DNA of 64,000 nt from positions 62,001 to 126,000 of the forward strand of contig NOWV01000118.1 of NCBI GenBank assembly GCA_003344405.1, in the 5' to 3' direction. Shown one piece after another: positions 33,201 to 44,700 of this stretch (positions within the stretch are counted from its first letter, which is position 1; each line of letters begins with the position of its first letter). A program made the translations under genes and the position numbers. This DNA comes from Trichoplax sp. H2 (taxonomy: Eukaryota > Placozoa > Uniplacotomia > Trichoplacea). The notes under the pieces are model-generated. The model searched no databases, was not told the DNA's origin, and saw nothing but the letters and a program-made list of their open reading frames with translations.

Positions 33201-33796
33201 AATCAGCTGCTTTCACGGACTACTTAAAACTTCCCTTTAAAAATTCGATCATATCGATTTAGTGTGGAGTAAATCGTATACAGATGATATGGTGTAATGA
33301 CCATTTTAACCGCTAACTATGAGTAGAAACACATCAAAATTGTTATCAATGAAAACGATATCACGCGAATTTAGTGCACTGTACTGAAGTATAACTTTGC
33401 ATTCAATTACGAAAATTGAGAAGAGTCTGGAGCTAGAAATACCGTCCAGGACTCAATATATCTAGCTACTAAAATTGGAGACCCTATGAAAAGCAAGCTT
33501 ATAGTTTTATACCTTACCGCTAGATAGACCAGCATACTTGTTTACGATATACTCGTATCATAAAGTAGAGATAGTATGGTTTATAGCAGGCTATCATAAT
33601 TTGTCGTGAACTGTATCATCCTGCCCGGTTTAGTCATGGACTACTAATATGTTCCCAAGGAAACATGTTAGTAGTCCAAGGTTAAGTACAGCAAGTAGGA
33701 GAAGTAATCTAGCATCGGTGGATTTGGTCGCTGAGAATTTACTGTATTTACTTTATTTTTACCGCAACATTGATTTCATTTCGTCTGCCAAAAATA
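30218..33796. other. Spacer between LMO4 and the ADH-like pseudogene
   Basis: AT-rich sequence with a (TA)n run at 31431-31448 and AATAAA hexamers at about 30784 and 30798 that could end a long LMO4 3' untranslated region. No coding exon recognised. Confidence 0.45.
33638..33677. repeat. Inverted repeat, 16-bp arms with one mismatch
   Basis: GGACTACTAATATGTT (33638-33653) pairs with AACATGTTAGTAGTCC (33662-33677) around an 8-nt loop. It lies 120 bp upstream of the alcohol dehydrogenase-like pseudogene. Confidence 0.8.
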
Positions 33797-34080
33797 ATGA
33801 AGGCTACACAAGTTGCTAAGACAGCTTCCCCTGTCTAAGTTCACGAAATCCGGCTGCTCAAAGCTACTCATGATGAGGCTGTGATTAAGGTGAATGATGT
33901 AGACTTTTGCCATAGTGATCTGTACTTATAGGATGGTGACTACGAATTTAGTGAAGGAGGATTCATGAAATTTGCAGAGAGAGGAGTCAATTATCATTCG
34001 ACAACACCTGGCCATAAAGTTGTTGGTAGTGTCTATCAGATAGGTTATGAAGTAGTTGACTTGGCTATTGGGATAATTTA
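33797..34080 (+). pseudogene. Zinc-type alcohol dehydrogenase-like pseudogene, N-terminal part
   Basis: From the ATG at 33797 one frame reads MKATQVAKTASPV, a TAA stop at 33836-33838, VHEIRLLKATHDEAVIKV, then DVDFCHSDLYL, a TAG stop at 33929-33931, and further on TTPGHKVVGSVYQIGYEV. This is the N-terminal catalytic fold of medium-chain zinc alcohol dehydrogenases: the zinc-ligand Cys in FCHSDL and the PGHxVVGxV motif, with Lys where the family normally has Glu in GHE. Two in-frame stops without a frameshift show that it no longer encodes the enzyme. No intron is seen inside the match, and similarity fades after about 34080, so the nucleotide-binding half is missing or too decayed. It may be a retrocopy or a truncated duplicate. 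Confidence 0.8.
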
Positions 34081-35747
34081 CTTGTATTTTAGGTGTCCAA
34101 ATTTTCTTCTTGTGACTTATTTTAAACCATATCTAAGATGTTTAGCACTATTAGAACTGATCTTTCACTGACAGTCAAATATACTATACATGCATGTGTT
34201 AACGAATCTTATAGTTGTCGTCAAAGATGGCAAATGCAAGAATATTTATGGCATAGATCATAATAGCATCGCTCAGTAAGATTGTTAAACACGTAGGATC
34301 TGTATTTCGTTTTTACTGATTAATATCTATCAATCTTTCTAATTTTTAATTTAACTAGCTATTAGTACTGCATGCAGGAAATTTTTACGATTTCTATTTC
34401 TTAATAGGCTATTGCTGGATGATAGCAAGCCCACTATACTGTTTGTAGTATTCATTTTCGAGCCTAACTGTACTGTTGATTCCATTTGAAAGCGAATTAA
34501 TGCATGCGTCGTCTATTGCAGAATAAATTTTTATATCAAATATTTATTTCGATACTTTCAAATTAGTTACATTTGCTACTGTTTTGAAAAACAACAATCC
34601 ACATCAAATAATTTACGAGATATTTCGTGCCGTATACACCTATGTGTAGAAACGAGTATAAATTTATAGGCAGGATAAAACTGGATGACGATTATGGTAT
34701 AAAATAGAATGTTTAATTATCCTACTCGTATGAGTATGATGCACGATTTAATATTTCTACATAACAATAAATGAACAAGAACTGGCTTTGATAAAGCTAG
34801 AATGGACCTGTAATTAGTTCTAAAATAATGCAGATATGCTCTCTATATAGTAGGAAAGCTACTAAAACATCAGCGGCATATTATTAATTGATGATAGTAT
34901 TTCATATTAACGTAGTATACTTACATATCTATTTTGTTACTGCCAAGTAGCTACAGGTGAGCGCTAGTAAGAATTAGTTAGACATAATTTTAAAATCGCT
35001 AAAGGGTATATCGTAATTTATATTGCCACGCTATACGTAAGATCAATTCCAATCATAACATTGATATTTTCTAATTGGAGGGTATATCCAGACAATCACC
35101 AACCTTAGCAATGAGAGACAATTGTTAATTCATGTTTACTAATACTGAGGAATTCAAAATTTTTGTAAGATAAGGTTCAAAGGCTTTTGGGCAATGTACC
35201 CTCACCAACGGACGTCAGGCATCTAACATATTATGCAAAGGTTTCTTTTGATATGATTTTAGTGATGATAATCTAAACTACAATGCCAGATTGAATTAGA
35301 GTTGAGAATTATAGCACAATCCCAGTAATAAAATGCTATTTAATTACTAGTGTTCCCATACATACAAGTTTTTTATATAATATAGATTAGTAAAATCCAT
35401 ACTGCTGTAATAAGGTTGAGTTAATTACATTGAGATTGTTATGGTAGAATAAATGCTAGAAAAGAATGTAATTTTGTGACAGCATATGCATGTTTGATAC
35501 TCGCTTATTTATCATTTTTCGCAACCGCAATCTTGCTAATTAGTGATGGGAGTCGTAAACATAACAATTGAGCATATAGTAAATTCGGTACGGCAATTAG
35601 GGGTAACAATATTAAAAGTATAGATCTCAGTACAAAGACTGCATCCAGTATCAACACATCGAACCAATATTCTAAGTCTGGTTAATTCTTCCATTAACTT
35701 CAATTTTATTAAGAGTATGAATTTGAATTAATGAATTATAATTTTAA
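34081..35747. other. Spacer, nothing recognised
   Basis: AT-rich sequence. I looked for the rest of the alcohol dehydrogenase (Rossmann GxGxxG segment) and did not find it. Confidence 0.5.
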
Positions 35748-36075
35748 TAACTGGCTGAAATAATTCAGATCATTATACAAACAAGTAAACATTTAGTATT
35801 ATATCCAATCCGATATAGATAATCAAGTAATATTACGGTGGTAATATCTACCTTAAAAATGCTTAATTAGCTCTCTTACTAACAAGCGCATAGGAACTTA
35901 CATATTTACAGCGTAAAGATTTCTATAACTGGCCATAATAATCCAAATTGCTACACATACAAGTAAATATCTAGTATTGTAGCCAATTTAACATAGATTA
36001 TCAAGTACTGTAATACTGCGGTAGCAGTATCTACTTTAAAAAATGCTTTAATTAGCTCCCTCGTTAGCTCGTTGA
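35748..36075. repeat. Tandem pair, unit about 178 bp
   Basis: TAACTGGC, ATACAAGTAAATATCTAGTAT, CATAGATTATCAAGTA, GGTAGTATCTACTTTAAAAA and GCTTAATTAGCTC occur in the same order starting near 35748 and again near 35926. Copies differ at many positions. It lies just downstream of the Lhx3/4 gene's 3' end. Confidence 0.8.
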
Positions 36076-36260
36076 ATTGAAACTATTAATGTTAGAATCA
36101 TGGCTAATCATCCTTAACACAGGTAAGTAAAGTTTTTAATTAATCGCAAAGCGAATACGGGCATAAATTACTGCCAATATCCGATAATATTTGTCATAAT
36201 GGGAGCCGGTCGTCTAATGCATATGCTTGGTCTACAATTAAGTTATTTCAATAGAATCAA

Positions 36261-37397
36261 TTATTCAGTTATGATTGAATGGGCTGAAGTAATTGATCTC
36301 TTATCTTTAGCACGTTTATTCTGAAACCAAACTTGGACGACCCTTAAATCTAAACCAACCTTGGTAGCAATCATTTCTCTGGTAATTCTACTTGGTCTCG
36401 GTTTAATTCGATAGACCGAATTAAGCATTTTTAACTGCTGTTGTGTTATAGATGTTCGAGGTCGTTTAAGATTGGGATGATGTAGCTGAAAATCTACAAA
36501 AAAAATTGTGATAAATTGGGTAATCCATATCTAATCAATATGTAGAAAATCTTTAGATCAGGCAATATTTTCAACATTTTAGCAGCTACTTAGCTTACCA
36601 TCGCTACACATTATGGCGACATCATAATCTTCTTTACAAATTGGTTTACCTTCATCCGAAATGTAATATTTATCGCCTACTTTAAATTGTCTACTACATA
36701 CTATACAAAGGAGGCAGTTAATATGATAGCAAGAGCCATGAAGTCGGTAAACCATCTCATCCGGTAAGATACCAAGATTGCAACCTTGACATTTACGTCC
36801 AAATCGTCTATTGCAATTTCGTGTACCAGTTGATACCAAGATAGTATGGGAGGGTTACGAATAGCATCATAGTTCCAATGGGAGTATTTAAAAAATTATT
36901 TAATATATTAAATTCTTCAAGAAATCTTCATATAATTACGTAAATATTTTTCTTGGAAATACAGCTAATCTTGCTTTGAGTGTTAAAAATAATCAACCAT
37001 CTAAAGTTGTATGAGTATAATCTAGCATGACATCATTATTGGGTACTAGGAATTTAAAATTCATGCTATACTAATCGACGCAGTATCAGGAAGAGGATGA
37101 TAGTTTACAGGTAAAAGTTGTAGTCTCTCATGAAATAAATTACTAAGTAGGGATATCATAGTATCAATTATTTCAAAATGAATCAATATCCCTCTATTTA
37201 TAGAGAATGACTGGTTAGTTTACGTTACCTGTAGTAATGCATGCTGCAATAGATTGACTCTTCCTTTACAAAACATTTTCCTTCGAGGTTTTTACCGCAA
37301 TCTATACATGAAATGCATTTGCCGTGCCATAATTGATTATCCATTTCGTAAATGTTCCTATCGCGAATTTCTTCTTGGCATTTAAAACACAGCAATT
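36261..37397 (-). CDS. Lhx3/4: LIM-homeodomain factor, Lhx3/4 type (5' end missing)
   Basis: Exons on the minus strand: 37397-37229 (LIM1), 36807-36599 (LIM2), 36493-36261 (homeodomain and stop). Phases match: AG|A between LIM1 and LIM2, G|AT before the homeodomain exon. LIM1: LCFKCQEEIRDR, WHGKCISCIDC, IYCSMHYYR. LIM2: RRFGRKCQGC, YHINCLLCIVC, KVGDKYY, ICKEDYD. The homeodomain starts LKRPRTSITQQQL, has helix 3 [17 protein letters not shown] and is intronless; KRPRT, [13 protein letters not shown] fits Lhx3/4 best, Lhx1/5 second. The protein ends about 13 residues after the homeodomain, far shorter than vertebrate Lhx3/4. The first visible exon starts two bases into a codon, so a start exon upstream (higher coordinate) exists but was not found. 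Predicted nuclear, LDB-binding DNA-binding transcription factor. Confidence 0.85.
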
Positions 37398-38930
37398 CTA
37401 AAATAAAAATTACATACGATAGCAATGTTAGTCATTAGAAATTTACGGTATTGCCAGAATTTTACGAGATTAGCATTGAGATTAAATTCCTTATTATTAT
37501 CGAAATGACTCAAATGCGCTAGAGTAACGCGTAAAAGCGTGGCGATATCCTTTAGGCGTAGTGATAATGTTACTGCCACGATTTAATAAATCATGCTTAG
37601 AGTACATAACTGGAATACGGAGTAAATCAAGAGTTCTTCTTGTCGATAGTTTATCGTAGATACTATTATAATTTGAATTTTTTTGTCCTAAAGATTAATT
37701 CGGCTATAACAATCCCGTTATTCGGATTTATTTGAACCCTGAGAATTAGTTTCATAACAATTACTAACGACGTAAAGTAGGACTATGAAGCGACTTGATC
37801 CAGAATGATTAGATCGAAAGTGATTCATTTCCTTAAAAGCAATGGTCAATAATTCTGTATCAAATCTACTATACATATTAGATGAGAATACCTTCAAGAT
37901 AATTGACTTCGTTGACTTCTGTTTGAAGATTTTGCTGTAACTTGGGTCTAAGTTCGATACGTGAATCCTTTATATTAATAAAATTTCATTACTCGTCGTT
38001 ATGTAAACCATCATGCAGGTAATAACGACTAAGAAACCTAGTCTAAAAGCTCAACTCAATTACTGCTGTAATAAAAACGATAAAACATACGTAATCTATC
38101 TGATAAGCATATAATTATTATTTAATTCTCTAGTTTATACAAATTAAATAACATGGAAATCACAAATTCAACGCTGATGGCTATACTGAAATCTTACCAT
38201 TTCGGCGACTATCTAATTCCAAAAGCTTCAAATCTTTTCTGCAAGACTTAAATCTACCATGCAAAACAAAGAATGAATACTTATATCATAAAATAAGTTG
38301 AGACAGTATGAGAAGATTTTAAGAATATCTAAATGGCTGCATCAGAATAATTAGAAAAATTAATCCAGTAACTTGAGCAAGAAATTTCTGATATAATTTT
38401 AATTTAACTAACAGGAACGAGTTCGGAATTTTAATTGATTAATATTTTGGTTATTAGATTGCTTACCTTTGAGGTATATTTCTTACTCTAGTTGCTACTC
38501 CCTGTGCTTGCATGCAATAACCCCTAGATGAACAGTTTACAGTATTTCCGAAGATTGAGCATTTAAAAGTGCTTAGCAGGGTGTATAATGCTGTAATTAC
38601 AAAATCAGGAACTTTATAATCTATGTTACCAATAGCCATATCGTTGCTCTTGGATTATAAGTTCATTTGTAATTTCCTCGACGATTGTTTAAATCCGGTT
38701 TATTTTACATTATTTGTGAACATATACATACATAATAGCACTCGCTGCCATATTCTAGCCATTGGCTGAAAATGGATTAATATCAAGTAACAGATGGTAA
38801 GCTTAATTTGATTAACTTTGGTGATCAAAGGGTAAATTTCAACAATATATATGACTTTCTGCGTGATATGAATAGCGCCTGGTTGATAAAATCGTCTAAT
38901 CAAATTATTTTTGTTGAAGATATGCCAAAC
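37398..38930. other. Upstream region of the Lhx3/4 gene
   Basis: Should contain the start exon and promoter of the minus-strand Lhx3/4 gene, but I could not identify the exon. The open frames 37382-37579 and 38700-38903 (minus) carry no LIM or other recognisable motif. Confidence 0.4.
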
Positions 38931-38934
38931 TAAG

Positions 38935-40060
38935 TAAGACTAACTGTTAAAGTCTACGATCCTAGTTCACAAAAGTTGCCAAAACTTTAAATACACTAGA
39001 AGAAGCAAATAGCTTTCAGAAAATTAAATATTAGCCACTACAGCTATTTTAAAAGATTAAGAATTCTAAAAATTGCCAAATTCTTAATAGACTAAAATGA
39101 GGAGTATGTAGCTTTCAGAAAACTAAATATTAGGTATCAAAACTGTTTTTAAAGTCTTTGATCTTAGTTTTCAAAATTGCTAAACTTTGATGGACTAGAA
39201 AAAGATGTAAGCAATATTCAGGAAGCTAAATATTAGCTACTATAACTGGTTTAAAAGTCACTAATTCTGCAGCTGTTCTCAAAATTACCAATCTCTTAAT
39301 GGACTAGAAGGAGTATGTAGCTTTCAGAAAGTAGAATTTAGCTACTACAATTGATTTTAAAGTCATCAATCCTAGTTTCTAATAGCGTCAAACTATGAAT
39401 GGACTAGAAGAAGTATTTAGCTTTCATAAAACCAAGTATTCGCTACCACAGCTGTAATTAAAAAGTCTTTGATTCTAGTTATCAAAATTACCAAACATTT
39501 AATGGACTAGATGAAGTACGTAGCTTTCAGAAAATTAAATGTTAGCTTCTGCAATTGCTTTGAAGTCTTCGATTTTAACTATCGAGTTATCAAACTTTTA
39601 AAGGCCTAGAAAAGGAAGTGCTGTACGCTCATTTTGTCTTTAGATATATAGAAAAAGAAAAATATGACTTAAACTAACGTGTAAATACTCTACTTTATAC
39701 CAACATACAAGAATTATCAAAGCACGTGGTAATAATTCTTATATAATTTGCCATCTAAAAACTTAAAGCATTAATAAACATACCATATGTAGCTTTCAGA
39801 AAACTAAATAATAGCTACTATAATTGCAATACAATGTCTTCGATTCTAGTTCTCAAAATTATCATATTTCTAACGGACTTAAAAAAGCATATAGCTTTCA
39901 GAAAACTAAATTATTGCTATTACAGCTGATTTAAAAATCATCGATTCTAGTTCTCAAAATTGTCCAAAAAACTTTAATGGACTAGAAGAAGCACGCAGCT
40001 TTCTGAAAACTAAACTTTAGCTACTAGTCGCAATGTTTACAAGATTATTAGATTTTCTAC
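38935..40060. repeat. Minisatellite, unit about 100 bp, about nine copies
   Basis: A unit containing GTAGCTTTCAGAAAACTAAA, TTAGCTACTACAACTG, TTCTAGTTCTCAAAATTGCC and TTAATGGACTAGAAGAAG repeats with anchors near 39011, 39111, 39211, 39319, 39419, 39522, 39790, 39892 and 39987. Spacing is 95-108 bp, except for one unrelated stretch of about 170 bp near 39620-39780. No open frame persists through the units. Confidence 0.9.
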
Positions 40061-41099
40061 TAGATAGCTCTAATTCTCTAATCTGATGCATGTTATTGGC
40101 GGTAAATTGAGTTATCCTAATCATATTATTGGATACAATGGATGGCATGCCACACGATTTACATATTCATATTGACGGATGAGTAATACCCCACTGTTGT
40201 CTATTTCTGGTGTAAGGTGCTCAATAATAACTGCAGGGATGCTACTATCTCATCACGTTCCATTTTGATCTAGCTATAGCTCTCTCATCGATTTTCTATC
40301 TCATCATGCTTATTCAAATCATTTATTACTAGTAGCAAATCGTCTATTTAAATATGGAGTAGATAATCATATCAAAGTTATCTAATATCAAACGGCACCT
40401 TCATCCTTATTAAATATCTGGCCCAATCAATGTTCTATTCCATCATTGTAGGGGATACCCTTGATTCAATCCTATAATTGTTTTGCGATGCAAAAATACA
40501 TTTCGTCTACGTTAAGATTGTAATAAGTTCGTAATCAATGGATAATTCATCTCATTGCATTCACATTAAAGTTAGTGTAGATTCTGTTCTTATAGTATGA
40601 AAAATACAGCAAAATCAACTGCCTTGAAATAACTATTATACCCTATATAAACACGGCATGCAAGATGCTTATGAGGAAACGTTATGAAATCTAGGATCCT
40701 TGTAGGAACATGAGCTTTTCTATACGAATACCAGTATATTTATAAATTATTATCTGCTCTTGTCATCTTCTCTCATTGTCTTGTCTCCGATTCAAGACAA
40801 ATTTTAGTTATTAGTTATTAGAGTTTCGCATTTGTGTTGTGCATTTCCTTAGGCAATCTTATTTCATTTCTGGAATACTTATACAGCTTTAGAACTAAGG
40901 CAACAAGTCTTAAGAGCTAAAGTTGTACATTTGAAAATTATGAATTTTTAAGGCATACCAATACATGTGACTCGATTATAGAGTTTCAACAATGATGTAA
41001 TAGCAGCCATTAATCAAGGCGAGCATCTGGCTAAGCAAATGAAAAATATCGCAATTTTTCTACTGCCTTTACAAAATGCAAAATAAATTGGCAGGAAGC
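40061..41099. other. Spacer, nothing recognised
   Basis: AT-rich sequence between two repeat arrays in the 9.9 kb region that separates the divergent Lhx3/4 and Lhx6/8-type genes. Confidence 0.5.
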
Positions 41100-41780
41100 C
41101 TAATGGCAAAAATTAAAAATATGATCTTCCTTCCAGTTCTTCAAGATTTAAGTTCTATTGGCATAAGATCTAACAAGTGAAATTCATTACCTTGAAAAAA
41201 TATGCTGAACTTGTACATATTGTAATCACAAATAGCTTAAGTTTGAAGATGGAATTAAGGTTAGAATTAAGTTAGATTAGAAATTTTTACAAGTACTTAT
41301 TCTTCCACATTCATAAAGTCTAGATTACAAAGAAAAGCAAAATTTATAAAATCTAGTTTTACTTATTCATAGAAGAGGCTTACAATCCATTAAGTCATTT
41401 TCTACATTCACCAAGTCAGATTTCACGAAGAAAAGCGAAATTTATAAGTCTGGTCTATTTTTGCATATTCTTGGAAGAGGCTTACAGCGGAATATATTGA
41501 CTCAAATGCAAATGTCTAAAATTTGAAACGTGATCTCTTACCAGTTTTATAAGATCTAGTGAATGAAATCCATTGCCTTGAAATATATACTGTATGTATT
41601 GCAGTCCCCAAATAGCTCGAGTTAGAGGTTAGATTAGAAGCTTTTAAAAGTAGTTCTTCATGGAAAAGGCTCACAGTTCATTCTATATTCGTAAAATCTA
41701 GTCTAGTTTTACGTATTCATGGAAGAGGCTTACAGTTAATTTAAACAATTTCTTTATGCATTTATAAAGTCTAGCATTAA
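41100..41780. repeat. Compound direct repeats, about 400-bp higher-order copy
   Basis: The block CTTCCAGTTCTTCAAGAT...AAATTCATTACCTTGAAA...CACAAATAGCTTAAGTT near 41130-41240 recurs, diverged, near 41535-41630. Inside, the shorter block ATTCATGGAAGAGGCTTACA recurs near 41371, 41474, 41662 and 41721. Confidence 0.7.
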
Positions 41781-44700
41781 AAAGGAAAGTGGAATTCTTG
41801 TTGCATTATCTTCAGGTAATTTATCATAGTACTTAGCATACTGCCATAATAGAACAGTTGGGGTTGTATCTAGTGAAACGGTAGTATCATAGTATGGCAA
41901 TTAGGTTAGCAATAACGCAAAATAGATCTGACGATAGCAAATAGCTTCTACAATTTGCAATTCTAGAATTTTGAGGATCTCTTTTAGTTAATTTAATCCA
42001 TCTAGTTATAAATTATCATCCTATTCAATAGCAGAAAACTATAAATTTTATGGGTTAAACCCTTTTAGTGTTGCAAATTATATCGTAAGCTACGTCAATC
42101 GGAGAAAGCTTAAAAATTACTTTTGAGTATGTAGGTGAATAGAAATTTGCAGGGAGGATAAATATGGTGTATTTGACTATTTTAATCTAGCTAATAGCAA
42201 TCTAAACGACTCTATTCTTTCAATATTTTTAGGAAGATGTACAAAGTATAATTTCTGGTCACAGCGGATCCTGGCTATGGACTAAAAATCATATGCATCT
42301 TACATTACGGAGATACGAGTACTTATGCTAGTGTAAAACAAAATAAGTTATCACAATACCATGATGGATGACGAATCTAATGCTCTAAATTAGCATGCTC
42401 TGCATTATTGGCTATATTGAAAAGCAGGAATTAAATATATTAGTTAGCCTTGTTGTATATCAATGCTGAAATATCATTTGATTAGTTGAGTAAAGTTAAT
42501 CTACAGTATTGACATAGTTACTTATTTCGTATATCTATGTATAAAGACCAAAAAGTATAGAATTGGTACATATTAATCTTCTTTTAAATTTCTAATGGAT
42601 TAGGAGATATCTGCTTTGAAATTGTAATTTTACCAATAGATGTAGCTTCCAGCTTAACTAATGCCGCCATCAGAGCTAGTAGAATAGAGATTACTACGAG
42701 TTTGAGTATAATTAAATGAGTAGTACTCGTAGAGTAGTATATCATAAATGATTTTCTACGACAGGAATTAGAAGCAAGTTGCAACCAGCTGAAATGGACG
42801 ATGTTACGGCTCATTTCAAATAATATTGCTGAAGCTGCCAGCGATTAAAATAATAAATAGAAAATTTAGCCTTTTATCTTTAAAGTAATGGCTAGTTATT
42901 TTCGGCAAGATAGTACTGCAAATTTAAACTTAACTTTAAGAACTTGTGAGAGTCTTCTGTTTTGTAACCTATAAAGCATGTAGTTTTATCATCTGAAAAT
43001 AGTATCACTAGTCCGATGGTATTTATATGCAAGATTAATTATTATCTACCTTATGTTAGCTTATTTTTTCTCTATCTAAATATACTTGTATTAGCACGTG
43101 GAATTGAAATCTATAATTATCAGTAAGGATTTCCGTAGACCATTCTAAATAGATGAGCTTGCCGTCATAAATCGATTATTGAATAATCCAAAGTCAAAAA
43201 TAATATTGACCATGGCGTACTATCTAAGAGTTCCTTCGATCAAGACTCTTGATATCGATGAAAAAATGCTTAAAAAGCTAGATTGCGATTACAAAACACC
43301 TCTATCTAAATAGAGGTTTTTATACTGTAGTTCATGAAGACATCGATAAAAGTAGCTAAATAGATATATTTTACCCTGAATTGTCGCTTTCTTGCTTAAG
43401 TTTGCATTAAAATATTGTAAAGTTGCTTCAGATTTTGCTATTCATAGCTATAAAAATGTTGCAGTATATAATTTATATCTTGTGTGGCATAAGGTTTAAT
43501 ATAATCTTAATGGAAAATGATGTTGAAGTGTAGATCTCTTCCCAATCTGGCACGATAACTGTTTCCCTACTCTATCGAAGCGTTGAAAGTAAATTTGTCA
43601 TGTCAGAACTTTGCTTAGGATTAATCTTGATCAAGAAAAGATCACTGTGACGATAATTGTAGTTTTTGGCGGTCGACCTAATGTTGACATGTGTCAGATT
43701 TCGTGTAGAGTCTATCATGGACTTAATGTTTCACCAATGTTAAAAGCAAAGCGTGGGATGAAAAATAAAGTTAAAGGTGGTGTATTGAATAAACTATAGA
43801 CTGCATATGGTGTTTGGCTGCATTTAATGTTAACAAGCAATAGAAAGAATTGATTTATGTTTACATTCAGTTGTGAAGTGGATTATTATAGATATCAGCT
43901 TGGTACGCTTTTTGTTTGCATTAATTTCATGAAAAAGTACTAATGAGATCCATCAATAACGGTCAAATTAGCGATCAATTTCGAGCTATCGACACAACTT
44001 TGATGGCAGGACAGTAGCTAGTGAAAGAAGACAATATACAAATATTACTCTTATTATAACGGCCAGATTTTCCTTTTTTTTTCAATTGATTACAATTGAT
44101 AAACTTTATTTCATTTGTATGGAAGTTATCAACTCCATATCATATCGAATCGTTGTGTATCTATTATAATGATTGCTTATATTTATAATTTAACATAAAC
44201 GTGCTGACAACTTTGATTGTACAACACCAATAGGGAAATCAAGAATAAAGGCTCATGGTAGGATTGAGCTTAATTTTTCTATCCATTCGTTACTCTTTCT
44301 TCTAACTAGTCTGCAACTGTAAAAGTATGCAGTCGATGCAAAACAAAAGAAAAATAGCTTACTGCAGACTTTCCTTCTTCTTACTGTAGTTGTTGATTCC
44401 ATCAAGGCGCCATTTAGCCACACCTTATTCATTGTTAGTTAATGGCTAAGAGATCCATAATGTGAATAGATTTGATTGACATTTAATCCTCTAAAATTGT
44501 TGCCTAATGGATTGATTGGTGGGCTGATTAATGTAACATTAAGCTCCATGATTATACCAACTGATCAATTGCTAGACCGCAACATCATTGTATAGTACAG
44601 TAATATAGCGCTAAAGTACACATAATGATAACGTTGCAATCGTAGTTATCGTAACTGTAATTCCTTAAACGCCCTTCCACTTTTTTCTACTTTCAAGTAC

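Noticed and set aside
36261-37397. Assignment of the minus-strand LIM-HD gene to Lhx1/5
   Set aside because: The LIM2 end resembles Lhx1/5 somewhat, but the homeodomain (KRPRT start, [13 protein letters not shown]) fits Lhx3/4 better; a tree is needed to settle it.
43298-43317. Hairpin followed by T-run resembling a bacterial terminator
   Set aside because: Eukaryotic context, only an 8-bp stem, and no gene ends there.
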